The notes beneath the pieces are model-generated. The model made no database searches. It was not told where the DNA came from and saw nothing but the letters and a program-made list of their open reading frames with translations. The position numbers and the translations under genes were made by a program. Positions 54,843 to 63,603 of a stretch of 64,000 bases of DNA are shown in pieces (within the stretch, counting starts at the first letter, position 1; each line of letters opens with the position of its first letter). The DNA is from Leadbetterella sp035299025 (GTDB taxonomy: Bacteria; Bacteroidota; Bacteroidia; Cytophagales; Spirosomataceae): assembly GCA_035299025.1 (NCBI GenBank), contig DATGXK010000008.1:620001-684000 (forward strand), written 5' to 3'.

Positions 54843-55503
54843 ATGTTTTCACACGAAAATAAAAAAGTATTTCATCGCCGCAACCTACCCCATTTACAGC
54901 CTTTGAGTGATATTTTTTTTTGTCACATACAACCTTGCAGAGGCAATTCCAAGAAGAATATTGGACAAATGGAGACATGAATATGAAATTCAGAAGAGGT
55001 TAATTATTCAGACTTCTGCTCAAGTGGAAAAAGATTTAGATACACTTCATAAGAGAAACTTTGTAGAAAGAGACAAATACTTAGATCTAAGCAAAGAAGC
55101 AAATACCGACCTAAACAACCCGGAATTAGCTCAAATTGTGGTTGATTCTATAAATTTTTGGGATGGTAATAGAATAGATCTAATCTGCTACTGCATAATG
55201 TCGAATCACGTCCATTTGGTTTTTAGATTACTCGATAAAACTGAAACAGATACGCCAAAATATTTGGAAGACATAATGCATTCGATAAAACAATTCTCAG
55301 CAAAAAAATGCAATGCTATTTTAAACCGAAAAGGAGACTTTTGGCAACATGAAAGTTATGATAGACTTATACGAAATGATGAAGAGCTATTCAGAATTGT
55401 ACTTTACGTCCTAAATAATCCCGTGAAAGCAGGCTTGTGCAAAAACCCATTTGGCTGGAAATGGACTTACTTGCAAGAAAAATTTAAGAAAATTATACTG
55501 TAA
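54843..55503 (+). pseudogene. REP-associated tyrosine transposase (RAYT, IS200-like) with a T9 frameshift
   Basis: From the ATG at 54843 the frame reads MFSHENKKVFHRRNLPHLQP and LSDIFF, then a run of nine T (54913-54921) throws it out of frame; with eight T the protein continues VTYNLAEAIPRRILDKW. The rest is intact from a possible GTG start at 54907 to 55503 (198 residues). Catalytic HUH pair is HVH (residues 101-103 of that frame) in CIMSNHVHLVF and the tyrosine is Tyr151 in HESYDRLIRN. Typical ending NNPVKAGLCK and WKWTYL. RAYTs process REP hairpins; four flank this gene. It is inactive, restarted at GTG, or made by slippage. Confidence 0.85.
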
Positions 55504-55504
55504 A

Positions 55505-55522
55505 ACGCTTTTCCTAAATTGT
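55505..55522. repeat. REP-like hairpin b (3' of the RAYT gene)
   Basis: 16 of 18 bases match hairpin a; one stem arm has two mismatches. Preceding head is GTAA (55500-55503), and its TAA is the stop codon of the transposase gene. Confidence 0.7.
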
Positions 55523-55626
55523 TAAGAAGACAGTTTCATTATTGCCATGGCACTTAAAATCACATTTTAGTTCACCTAGTATTTATAAAAAATATGCTGT
55601 GTATTGATGATTATTATCTGACTTAT

Positions 55627-55644
55627 ACAATTTAGGACAATTGT
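55627..55644. repeat. REP-like hairpin c, inverted orientation
   Basis: ACAATTTAGGACAATTGT; on the minus strand it is preceded by GTAA at 55649-55646 with one base between head and stem start. Confidence 0.8.
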
Positions 55645-55673
55645 ATTACATATCATTCTTAGCCTTTCCACAC

Positions 55674-55691
55674 ACAATTTAGGAAAATTGT
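55674..55691. repeat. REP-like hairpin d, inverted orientation
   Basis: ACAATTTAGGAAAATTGT, the exact reverse complement of copy a. On the minus strand it is preceded by GTAG (55696-55693). That head contains the TAG stop of the acyltransferase-like gene. Confidence 0.85.
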
Positions 55692-55692
55692 G

Positions 55693-56952
55693 CTACACCT
55701 TAAAAACCAACTTCCTTCTATCCAAAAAATACAAAATCACACTCCAAAAAGCTACGTAACTAATAGCATAAGCCAAAGACGAGTTCATGGGATTGTTAAA
55801 AATGGGCACCAGTGTTTTTTCATAGAAGTATTCTAGCAAAACCAGGCTTTCCTCTCCACTTGGGATTTTGATAGCATTCAATGCCCTAGGAATAATACCT
55901 GAACCATAAAACACTATCATGGGATTTACACCCCACATAATCAAAAACTTAACCAATCCTTTAGGTTTCCCACTTTTGAAAATAACCTCTACTGCCGCCA
56001 AAACAACCATGGCACATCCACCAGCAAACAATACATAAGAACTTGTCCACAAGGCCTTGTTTATCGGAAAAACCAAACCCCAAACTTTACCAGCAACAAT
56101 TAATGCAAACCCCAATCCAATCAACCATTTGAAAGACTCTGAGCCTTTGTTTTGAAGCAATTTGCCCGTCCATATACCTAAGAGAGCCGTTACAATGGCC
56201 GGAAATGTACTCAGGATACCTTCAGGGTCCCAGGTTTTAGAAGTAGCCCAAAGATGGCCTGGGAGTAAATAATTATCTAACCAAGCCGCCAAATTGGTTC
56301 CTATTTCATAATTTCCAGTTGTTTGGCCCGGAATTGGAATCAACGCCATAGCCGCCCAATACCCCAAAAGTAAAGTAGATCCTGCTATCAATTGTTTACG
56401 AAAATCGAGGCCAAGAAATATCAATGCCGCAAAGAAATATACAATTCCGATTCTCTGCAAAACCCCCGGTATTCTAACAGAAGCGTAGGTCTCGATTCCA
56501 CTAAAACACAAGCCAATCATGAGTACAAAAAGCCCGATGGCCGAGTACAGCTTTACTTTAGGTTTAAAATTACCCAAAAGAACATACGCCACTAAAATGC
56601 TTATTATTAGCTTTAAAAGAACTAATGGTGTCCCTTCCAAGTACCCAATTTTGATTTTTGAAAAGAAATTCAAGAATAAGCCCAGATTGAAAATCCTAAG
56701 CGAGCGGGTTAAAATCTTAAGAAAATTTGAACCATCTATCCCCGAATTTTCATTTGTAGAAAAAGGCATAGCGGTACCCATAATAAAGACAAAAAACGGA
56801 AAAACCATGTCCGTTGGAGTGGCACCATGCCATTCTGCGTGTAGCAGGGGAGCATACACATTTCCCCAATCGCCTGGGTTGTTTACAATGGTCATGAGCA
56901 TCATGGTGAGGCCTCTGAAAATATCAATCGATGTTACCCTTTGTTTTTCCAA
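55693..56952 (-). CDS. polytopic acyltransferase-like membrane protein (DUF5009/HGSNAT-like)
   Basis: 419 residues with about ten membrane helices. The family start RVTSIDIFRGLTMMLMTIVN and PGDWGNVYAPLLHAEWHG, then TDMVFPFFVFIMGTAM, are the hallmarks of heparan-alpha-glucosaminide N-acetyltransferase-like proteins. The conserved His in LLHAEWHG is the presumed acyl-accepting residue. The remaining segments include LLGIWTGKLLQ and MWGVNPMIVFYGSGIIPRAL. It may acetylate a sugar in the membrane. Its stop codon falls in REP hairpin d. Its start is 59 bp from the divergent carboxypeptidase gene. Confidence 0.85.
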   Translation of the reverse strand: MEKQRVTSIDIFRGLTMMLMTIVNNPGDWGNVYAPLLHAEWHGATPTDMVFPFFVFIMGTAMPFSTNENSGIDGSNFLKILTRSLRIFNLGLFLNFFSKIKIGYLEGTPLVLLKLIISILVAYVLLGNFKPKVKLYSAIGLFVLMIGLCFSGIETYASVRIPGVLQRIGIVYFFAALIFLGLDFRKQLIAGSTLLLGYWAAMALIPIPGQTTGNYEIGTNLAAWLDNYLLPGHLWATSKTWDPEGILSTFPAIVTALLGIWTGKLLQNKGSESFKWLIGLGFALIVAGKVWGLVFPINKALWTSSYVLFAGGCAMVVLAAVEVIFKSGKPKGLVKFLIMWGVNPMIVFYGSGIIPRALNAIKIPSGEESLVLLEYFYEKTLVPIFNNPMNSSLAYAISYVAFWSVILYFLDRRKLVFKV

Positions 56953-57011
56953 AATTCTGTCGCTAAATTGTTATCTGATAAACCAAAGTTAAATAAAATA
57001 TTCGCTCATAC

Positions 57012-58307
57012 ATGAAAAGTCTCCTCTGTTTCATTCTTTTGGCGTTTTTAGGGTTTTCGTGTGCTACACAAAAAGCAAAAATTTCTAAAATAGACAAATG
57101 GATAGATTCGACCCAGATAGAAACCAATAGTTTTGTTGGCATAAAAATATTGGACCCAAAAACCCAAGAGGTGATTTATTCGAAAAACGAAAAACGCTAT
57201 TTTGTTCCAGCCTCAAACATCAAAATCCTCAGCCTTTATGCCGCTTTGAAGAACAGCGGAGATAGTATTCCGGCTTTCAAATATGTAATAAAAAACGACA
57301 GTTTGTTTATTTCAGGAACAGGAGATCCCTCATTTTTGCATCCTGATTTACCCAAAAGTAAAGTTTATGATTTTCTGAAAAATACCAAAGTCAAAACGAT
57401 AATATTCTCAGAGGACAATTTCAAAAATCCGATTTTAGGCTCTGGTTGGGCATGGGATGATTACAACGACTACTACCAAGCCGAACTGAGTCCCTTCCCC
57501 ATCTATGGCAACATTGTGAGGTTTAAGAAAACCGCCAATCAAGTGGCCATAAACCCACCATTTTTTGCGGATTCACTATTTTCAACCCAATCTACATTTT
57601 CAGGAATCAAAAGAGATATAAATAAAAATGCCTTCTTTTTCGACCAGAAAACCAGCCAAAAGTCTGAATTCGAACAAGACATACCCTTCAGAACCTCCAC
57701 AAGTTTGTTCCTGAAATTGCTCTCCGACACGCTCAAAAAGGAAGTAAGCCTAAAATCGTTTATGCCCGACAAAAGCTTTAAAATCTTCAATTCTTTACCT
57801 GTAGACACGGTTTATAGAAGAATGATGCAGCTGTCTGACAATATGCTGGCCGAGCAACTGCTGCTAGTAGCTGGTGGCAAATACAGCGACACCATCTCCA
57901 CGTCATTGGCCATCAGAAATATTCAAAAAGACCTACTAGCTGATATTCCACAGAAATTCGCTTGGATAGATGGCTCGGGGCTGTCTCGGTATAATCTTGC
58001 CACACCCGAAGGCCTCGTTATGGTTTTAGACCGAATGCTGAAGGAGTTTCCGCAAGAAAGGCTTTTTTCGTTAATGTCTATTGGTGGCCAAGCAGGTACT
58101 TTAAAAAATGCTTACAAATCAAACCGTCCATTTGTATTCGCCAAAACAGGTTCGTTGGGTGGGGTGTATAACCAAAGTGGCTACCTTGTTACCAAGACTG
58201 GCAGGCTTTTGATCTTTAGTTTTATGAACAATAACTTCGTAGGTTCTACTTCAAAAATGCGGATAAAAACCTCCGAAATCCTTCGTCTTTTGTACGAAAA
58301 TTATTAA
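57012..58307 (+). CDS. dacB: D-Ala-D-Ala carboxypeptidase, PBP4 type (lipoprotein)
   Basis: 431 residues. Lipoprotein signal with Cys17 in FLGFSCATQ. Penicillin-binding motifs: S68-N-I-K71 in VPASNIKILS, Ser-Asp-Asn in QLSDNMLAEQL, and KTG in FAKTGSLGGV. A large insert lies between SxxK and SDN, as in PBP4/DacB. It removes the terminal D-Ala or cleaves cross-links in the periplasm. It stands alone between a divergent gene and a long spacer. Confidence 0.93.
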   Translation: MKSLLCFILLAFLGFSCATQKAKISKIDKWIDSTQIETNSFVGIKILDPKTQEVIYSKNEKRYFVPASNIKILSLYAALKNSGDSIPAFKYVIKNDSLFISGTGDPSFLHPDLPKSKVYDFLKNTKVKTIIFSEDNFKNPILGSGWAWDDYNDYYQAELSPFPIYGNIVRFKKTANQVAINPPFFADSLFSTQSTFSGIKRDINKNAFFFDQKTSQKSEFEQDIPFRTSTSLFLKLLSDTLKKEVSLKSFMPDKSFKIFNSLPVDTVYRRMMQLSDNMLAEQLLLVAGGKYSDTISTSLAIRNIQKDLLADIPQKFAWIDGSGLSRYNLATPEGLVMVLDRMLKEFPQERLFSLMSIGGQAGTLKNAYKSNRPFVFAKTGSLGGVYNQSGYLVTKTGRLLIFSFMNNNFVGSTSKMRIKTSEILRLLYENY

Positions 58308-58445
58308 CCAAATAATTATAGCAATATTCATTTCCCCTTAATATTTAGGATTTTAAGCCTTTTTCGTCGCCACTCAAAAATCTATAAAATTTACAAAAAT
58401 GCCAAGATTAGTTTTAACGAAAAGTGCCTTTTTTCTAACCGTTGT

Positions 58446-58653
58446 TAGATTTGAATTCAATAAAAATCGTAAGAGTTTGCATTTGTTGAAAAACCTACTA
58501 ACATTTGCATCTGATTGTAGCCCAAAATAAAAATTTCAGAAGTTTTATTCAACCTTGAGTTTAGAATATTGCTGGAGAAAAAGCTACAATTAAAAGGCCA
58601 AAAATCCAGACAAAATAGGACTCGGGAAAATAATTTCTCGGGTCTTTTTTTTG
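58446..58653 (+). ncRNA. possible small RNA with terminator, between dacB and the crp-like gene
   Basis: A TAGATTTG (TAnnTTTG) box is at 58446-58453. A terminator hairpin GACTCGGG (58620-58627) with CTCGGGTC (58638-58645) and eight T ends at 58653, giving about 195 nt with no coding-like frame. It may instead be a late terminator of dacB. No known RNA family was recognised. The remainder of 58308-58685 shows nothing else. Confidence 0.3.
58620..58653 (+). terminator. Rho-independent terminator in the dacB-crp spacer
   Basis: Eight-pair stem with two G-U pairs, ten-nt loop, T8 tail. Ends about 30 nt before the Crp-like start. Confidence 0.75.
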
Positions 58654-58685
58654 AATAAAACCTCTAATTCCATATAAATAACCTT

Positions 58686-59270
58686 ATGACCTTTTCCCAA
58701 AATCTACTAAAAGACATCGTAAATAGTATTGTGCCCATCTCAAAAAATGAGTTTAAAAGATTGGGGTCAATATTTAGTGAAAAATCTCTTAAAAAAGGCT
58801 CAAAAGCCATAGTAATAGGCGAAACAACCAACCTTGTGCTGTTTGTGACCAAGGGTCTTCTGCGAGAATATACCATCAAAGACAACGAAGATCACACGCT
58901 TTGGATAAGTGGTGTGGGCGAAGCCATACTGGACCCGGGTAGTTTTATGGTGGGCGAGCCGTCAAAAATTGAGGTAGAAGCCTTGGTGAATTCCCACATA
59001 CTTTATACCACCCGCGAGCAGCTGGTGGCTGTCTTGTTTGAAATACCGAGTATCAATGCCGTGGCACATGTTCTTTACCAGAAAAACCTCCAGGAATTTA
59101 GAGAACACATGCTTTTACTGAAAATTTGGCCTACACAAAAACGCCAAGAAATTCTCTTTGAGAAAAAGCCCCATTTGCTCCGAAAAGAGGTGAAATTAAA
59201 ACATATCGCTTCTTTGCTCAACGTACACCCCAACTCGCTCAGTAGAATCCGGAATCAAAGGGTTGGCTAA
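58686..59270 (+). CDS. Crp/Fnr-family transcriptional regulator
   Basis: 194 residues. A cyclic-nucleotide-binding-like beta-roll covers about 30-115 (GSKAIVIGETTNLVLFVTKG, AILDPGSFMVGEPSKIEVEAL), and a C-terminal HTH follows at about 150-190 (KEVKLKHIASLLNVHPNSLSRI). The Arg and Glu that bind cAMP in true CRP are not evident, so the ligand may differ or be absent. Such short-HTH members are common in Bacteroidota and often control stress or respiratory genes. The target is unknown. It is not in an operon. Confidence 0.85.
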   Translation: MTFSQNLLKDIVNSIVPISKNEFKRLGSIFSEKSLKKGSKAIVIGETTNLVLFVTKGLLREYTIKDNEDHTLWISGVGEAILDPGSFMVGEPSKIEVEALVNSHILYTTREQLVAVLFEIPSINAVAHVLYQKNLQEFREHMLLLKIWPTQKRQEILFEKKPHLLRKEVKLKHIASLLNVHPNSLSRIRNQRVG

Positions 59271-59391
59271 AAAGACATTATGAACCGTTTGACATGATTT
59301 TAAGTTAAATCAGTAGGGAATATCTATGGCCCTATTTCAGAATTTGAAATAGCAGATGCCCCTAAATCGGGTAAAATCAGACAATTTTGCC

Positions 59392-59399
59392 TATTTTTG
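59392..59399 (+). promoter_or_regulatory. TAnnTTTG (-7 type) promoter box for prfA
   Basis: TATTTTTG, 25 nt before the ATG at 59425. Confidence 0.45.
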
Positions 59400-59424
59400 T
59401 AGCGATTTATAAAAATCTTAGAGC

Positions 59425-60498
59425 ATGTTAATCGAACAGTTAGAGTCTATAAAAGAGCGATTTGAAGAAGTTTCGCAGCAGATAACCATGCCCGAAGTGG
59501 TGTCTGACATGGACAAATTCAAGAAAATAAGCAAAGAATACCGCGACCTTGAGAAAGTAGTAGAACAATACCGAAACTACAAACTTATATTGGCCAATCT
59601 GGAAGAAGCTCGTCAGATATTGAACACCGAAAAAGACGAGGAAATGAGAGAAATGGCTAAAATGGAGCTTGACGAACTTCAGCCAAAAAGAGAAACTCTA
59701 GAGGAGTCTCTCAAAGAAATGCTGATTCCTAAAGATCCTATGGATAGCAAAGACTGTTTCTTGGAGATACGCGGCGGTACAGGCGGCGACGAAGCCGCCA
59801 TTTTTGCCGGAGATTTGTTCAGAATGTACCAAAGATACGCCACCACACAAGGTTGGCAGTTTCAGGTGATGGACTTCACAGAGGCGTCTTCGGGCGGCTA
59901 TAAAGAAATAGTGGTAAGTGTAAAAGGCGAAGACGTTTACGGAAAATTAAAGTTCGAATCAGGCGTACATCGTGTACAACGAGTACCCGCCACCGAATCG
60001 CAGGGCCGTATTCATACTTCGGCGGCTACAGTGGCAGTACTTCCCGAGGCCGACGAAGTAGATGTGCAAATAAACATGTCTGACATCAGGAAAGACACAT
60101 ACTGTTCGTCAGGTGCTGGTGGTCAGTCTGTTAACACCACTTACTCCGCTGTACGTGTCACGCACATACCTACAGGCGTGGTAGTACAGTGCCAAGATGA
60201 GCGTTCGCAAATCAAAAATTTCGACAAAGCCATGACCGTACTACGTTCGAGAATATATGAAATGGAGCTCGCCAAACACAACGAAGCCATAGCGGGCGAC
60301 CGCAAATCTATGGTAGGCTCAGGTGACAGATCGGATAAAATCAGGACTTATAATTATCCTCAAGGCCGAGTAACCGACCACCGCATAGGTTTTACGGTTT
60401 ATAACCTCCCAACTGTTATGGAAGGCCAAGTAGGTGAATTCATAGAAAAGCTACGAATAGCCGAGAATGCCGAAAAGATGAAAGAAGGTGTAGCTTAA
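59425..60498 (+). CDS. prfA: peptide chain release factor 1
   Basis: 357 residues. The peptidyl-tRNA hydrolysis motif GGQ is at 232-234 (SSGAGGQSVNTT). The anticodon-like tripeptide PAT at 188-190 (RVPATESQ) identifies RF1, which reads UAA and UAG, rather than RF2 (SPF). Length and the coiled-coil start (EQLESIKERFEEVSQQ) are normal. RF1 acts in the ribosomal A site. RdgB follows after 73 bp, possibly co-transcribed. Confidence 0.97.
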   Translation: MLIEQLESIKERFEEVSQQITMPEVVSDMDKFKKISKEYRDLEKVVEQYRNYKLILANLEEARQILNTEKDEEMREMAKMELDELQPKRETLEESLKEMLIPKDPMDSKDCFLEIRGGTGGDEAAIFAGDLFRMYQRYATTQGWQFQVMDFTEASSGGYKEIVVSVKGEDVYGKLKFESGVHRVQRVPATESQGRIHTSAATVAVLPEADEVDVQINMSDIRKDTYCSSGAGGQSVNTTYSAVRVTHIPTGVVVQCQDERSQIKNFDKAMTVLRSRIYEMELAKHNEAIAGDRKSMVGSGDRSDKIRTYNYPQGRVTDHRIGFTVYNLPTVMEGQVGEFIEKLRIAENAEKMKEGVA

Positions 60499-60571
60499 TT
60501 TGTAGTTTACGGCCAAGGCACAAAGAGTTACTTGTTCATACGTTTGCGTTAATTTATTTTCAACTTCATTC

Positions 60572-61159
60572 ATGGAAAAAATAGAAATCTGTTTGGCATC
60601 AAACAATGCCCACAAAATAGTGGAACTTCAACAAATGCTGGGTGATACTTTCTTGATAAAAACCATGAAAGACATTGGCTGTGAAGATGAAATAGAAGAA
60701 TACGGGACTACTTTTGAGCAAAACTCTCGAATAAAGGCCGACTACATTTTTGATAAATTTGGAGTAAATGTAATATCCGATGACTCGGGACTGGAGGTAG
60801 AGGCTCTTGACAACAGACCCGGTGTGTACTCGGCTCGTTATGCCGGCCAACCCACCAATCACCAGGCCAATATAAAAAAACTGCTTTTAGAGCTCCAGGA
60901 TAAAGAAAACCGAAAGGCGAAGTTTAGAGCTGTTATTACTTTGATATTGAACGGAGAACACCACATTTTTGAAGGAGAGGTATCAGGCAAAATCTTGACC
61001 GAGCAAAGAGGCACCGACGGCTTTGGTTATGACCCTGTTTTTGTGCCAAATGGTTATGAAACCACCTTTGCCGAAATGCCGGCCTTGCTTAAGAACCAAA
61101 TGAGCCACAGAGCCGATGCCGTAGATAAGCTCTTAGCATTTCTAAAAACAAAAAAGTAA
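60572..61159 (+). CDS. rdgB: non-canonical purine NTP pyrophosphatase (ITPase)
   Basis: 195 residues. HAM1/RdgB motifs: N-terminal LASNNAHKIVELQQML, SDDSGLEVEALDNRPGVYSARYAG, the substrate pocket EQRGTDGFGYDPVFVPNGY and the terminal SHRADAVDKLLAFL. It hydrolyses ITP, dITP and XTP to monophosphates, keeping them out of nucleic acids. A hairpin (AAGTAACGA with TCGTTACTT) at 61154-61182 overlaps the stop codon but has no clean T-tail. Confidence 0.96.
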   Translation: MEKIEICLASNNAHKIVELQQMLGDTFLIKTMKDIGCEDEIEEYGTTFEQNSRIKADYIFDKFGVNVISDDSGLEVEALDNRPGVYSARYAGQPTNHQANIKKLLLELQDKENRKAKFRAVITLILNGEHHIFEGEVSGKILTEQRGTDGFGYDPVFVPNGYETTFAEMPALLKNQMSHRADAVDKLLAFLKTKK

Positions 61160-61313
61160 CGAAAATCTGCTTCTCGTTACTTCTACACATTCTAGGTCTT
61201 TCAAGTAATATCGTCTTAGAAAGTTTCTGCTCTTTCTATTCTGATGCAAAATTGCACCAAAAAAAATCATTAAACTATTATTGCATTTTCCAATACTTGT
61301 TCTATATTAACAT

Positions 61314-61321
61314 TAAATTTG
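61314..61321 (+). promoter_or_regulatory. TAnnTTTG (-7 type) promoter box for the AraC-type gene
   Basis: TAAATTTG, 30 nt before the ATG at 61352. Confidence 0.4.
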
Positions 61322-61351
61322 GATTTTGTTCAATACAGATGTTAATTAAGC

Positions 61352-62212
61352 ATGAAAGTAGAGTTTGAAAAAATAGCACCAGATCAAGGCAGTTCGTTTA
61401 AACTTATTCAATGGAAATCCGAAAACGACAAGTTTTTTTGGCATCAACATCCTGAATATGAGATCATTTATGTAAAAAAAGGCTCTGGCAAACTTCACAT
61501 TGGCAATCATCTTGGAGAGTATCAAGAAGGCGAGGTAATGTTTCTCGGTCCGAATCTCCCTCATACGGGCCTAGGCTATGGTGTCATAGGTGAGCACGAA
61601 GAGATTATTGTGCAGTTAAAAGACATTTTTTTAGGCAACGATTTTATGTCTATTCCCGAAATGGAAGGCATCCGAAAACTCTTCGAGAGGGCCATATTTG
61701 GTATTTCTTTTACAGGAAAAACCCGCCAGCAGGTGGCTCAAAAAATGGAAAACCTCACCGAAATGGCCGGCCTCGACCGCCTGATTTCGCTTTTGGAAAT
61801 CTTGAAAATGCTTTCTCAATCTGCCGAATTCAAGATTTTAAATAGCCGTGATTCCAGATACGACTTTCGGCATCAAGACGAAGAGCGTATCAATCGTGTT
61901 TATAACTACGTGGAAGAAAACTACACCCAAGACATCAAAATAGAGGACATCGCCGAGGTGGCGAGCCTCACTGTTCCGTCTTTTTGTAGATATTTTAAGA
62001 AAATGACTCACATGACTTTTACTGATTTCGTGAATGAGTTTAGGATAAACAACGCCTGCAAACTTCTCCATACCACCAAAGGAATCTCCGATATTTGCTT
62101 CGAAAGTGGCTTCAACAATATTTCACATTTCAACAAGACTTTTAAGTACTTCAAGGGCAAAAGTCCACGCGACTACCGAAAAGAAGTTTTATTTGTGGGT
62201 TCATTAAATTAG
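61352..62212 (+). CDS. AraC-family regulator with cupin sensor domain
   Basis: 286 residues. The N-terminal cupin (about 10-120) shows WHQHPEYEIIYVKKGSGKL, HLGEYQEGEVMFLGPNLPH and HTGLGYGV, a pattern that often binds sugars. The C-terminal AraC DNA-binding pair of helix-turn-helices covers about 185-280 (NYTQDIKIEDIAEVASLTVP, CRYFKKMTHMTFTDFVNEFR and CFESGFNNISHFNKTFKYFK). It is separate from the PUL by over 6 kb, so its targets are unknown. menB follows after 28 bp but has its own box overlapping the stop. Confidence 0.9.
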   Translation: MKVEFEKIAPDQGSSFKLIQWKSENDKFFWHQHPEYEIIYVKKGSGKLHIGNHLGEYQEGEVMFLGPNLPHTGLGYGVIGEHEEIIVQLKDIFLGNDFMSIPEMEGIRKLFERAIFGISFTGKTRQQVAQKMENLTEMAGLDRLISLLEILKMLSQSAEFKILNSRDSRYDFRHQDEERINRVYNYVEENYTQDIKIEDIAEVASLTVPSFCRYFKKMTHMTFTDFVNEFRINNACKLLHTTKGISDICFESGFNNISHFNKTFKYFKGKSPRDYRKEVLFVGSLN

Positions 62213-62217
62213 ATTTG
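62210..62217 (+). promoter_or_regulatory. TAnnTTTG (-7 type) promoter box for menB
   Basis: TAGATTTG, its TAG being the stop codon of the AraC-type gene; 23 nt before the menB ATG. Confidence 0.45.
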
Positions 62218-62240
62218 TAATAAAAAACAGAATACCGATA

Positions 62241-63083
62241 ATGTCAACTATAAACTGGGTAACCGCAAAAGAATACGAAGATATAACCTATAAAAAATGT
62301 AATGGCGTGGCCCGAATAGCATTCAATAGGCCCGACATCAGAAATGCCTTCAGACCCAAAACCACTTTCGAGCTTTATGATGCCTTCGAAGACGCTACAC
62401 ACGACCCGAAAGTGGGCGTAGTGTTGCTCTCTGGCGAAGGGCCGTCTTCAAAAGATGGTGGTTGGGCATTTTGCTCAGGTGGCGATCAAAACGCTCGCCA
62501 AAAAGGTGGATACCGTGCCGAAGACGGCCGTGACAGGCTCAATATACTGGAAGTGCAACGCCAAATTAGATTCATGACCAAGCCGGTGATAGCCGTTGTA
62601 ACTGGCTGGGCAGTAGGTGGTGGACACAGCCTACATGTGGTGTGCGATTTGTCACTTGCCAGTAAAGAACATGCGATATTCAAACAAACCGATGCCAATG
62701 TAGCCAGCTATGACGCAGGTTACGGTTCGGCCTATTTGGCTCGACAAGTTGGACAGAAACGTGCCCGTGAAATATTCTTTCTAGGCAGAAACTACTCGGC
62801 ACAAGAAGCCTTAGAGATGGGCATGGTAAACGCCGTAATACCTCACGCCGAGCTCGAAGATACCGCTTACCAATGGGCCCAGGAGATACTGCAAAAAAGC
62901 CCGATGGCCATCAGAATGCTTAAATTTGCCTTTAATCTTATAGACGACGGCCTCGTGGGTCAGCAAATATTTGCGGGAGAAGCCACTCGGCTTGGTTACA
63001 TGACCGAAGAAGCCCAAGAAGGCCGCAACGCATTCCTCGAAAAACGCCCGCCAAATTGGGATAAGTTTGAGAGGTATTCGTAA
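62241..63083 (+). CDS. menB: 1,4-dihydroxy-2-naphthoyl-CoA synthase
   Basis: 280 residues of the crotonase fold. Motifs: CNGVARIAFNRPDIRNAFRP, GWAFCSGGDQNARQKGG (oxyanion hole), TGWAVGGGHSLHVVCDL, and SYDAGYGSAYLARQVGQKRA. The conserved Asp/Gly residues of MenB, as opposed to enoyl-CoA hydratase, support the assignment. It catalyses the Dieckmann-type ring closure in menaquinone synthesis. A hairpin at 63092-63128 (ACATGCAC and GTGCATGT) followed by TTTT may end the transcript. Other men genes are not adjacent. Confidence 0.94.
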   Translation: MSTINWVTAKEYEDITYKKCNGVARIAFNRPDIRNAFRPKTTFELYDAFEDATHDPKVGVVLLSGEGPSSKDGGWAFCSGGDQNARQKGGYRAEDGRDRLNILEVQRQIRFMTKPVIAVVTGWAVGGGHSLHVVCDLSLASKEHAIFKQTDANVASYDAGYGSAYLARQVGQKRAREIFFLGRNYSAQEALEMGMVNAVIPHAELEDTAYQWAQEILQKSPMAIRMLKFAFNLIDDGLVGQQIFAGEATRLGYMTEEAQEGRNAFLEKRPPNWDKFERYS

Positions 63084-63091
63084 CAAACCGC

Positions 63092-63131
63092 ACATGCACT
63101 GATATCACAAACTGATGTTGGTGCATGTTTT
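63092..63131 (+). terminator. hairpin terminator after menB
   Basis: Eight-bp stem ACATGCAC/GTGCATGT, 21-nt loop, then TTTT. Moderate strength. Confidence 0.5.
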
Positions 63132-63603
63132 GACTTTATATTGTGAATGATTCTCCACTTCATACACCATGATAAGTCTCGTTCAGAGTCAACCAATAAC
63201 ACGCCTCCCACAATAACACACCTCCCAAAATTTCAGAAAACAGCTCGCTGCCAAGCCTTACTTGCTGTGCTAATCTACGCCACTCAACTCAGTCATTTCG
63301 CTCTCTATTGCCTTCTAAAAGTGCCTCTTTCTCTATCAATCTATTGCTTATTAGTGATTTTTTCTCTACAAAACACACCAAAAACCCTCTTCAGTTTTAA
63401 AATATCACCTCTTTCTTTCTTTATTATAAAATTCTTATTTTCAGTATATTATAAAAAATAAACACCCAAACTCTTATTTTTTTAGCAATCAACACTAAAA
63501 TTTGTAGCAGAAAATTTAATAAAATACTTTTGATGCTCCCAAAGTAAACCACTGGTTTTCGGAAGGAAATAAATAGACGCTTATTACTTATGTTTTCTAT
63601 ACC
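63132..63603. other. intergenic region before the second Y-family polymerase
   Basis: AT-rich, with no supportable gene. A plus-strand 104-codon frame (63147-63461) has skewed, low-complexity composition and no homology I recognise, so it is left out. No clear regulator box was found. Confidence 0.4.

Noticed and set aside
55500..55700. Simple terminators between RAYT and the acyltransferase-like gene
   Set aside because: Same hairpins recur with fixed GTRR heads and no T-run, so REP elements explain them better.
61160..61351. tRNA gene in the spacer after rdgB
   Set aside because: No cloverleaf arms or T-loop consensus found.
63147..63461. 104-codon plus-strand gene after menB
   Set aside because: Low-complexity, hydrophobic/AT-driven composition, no RBS or family.
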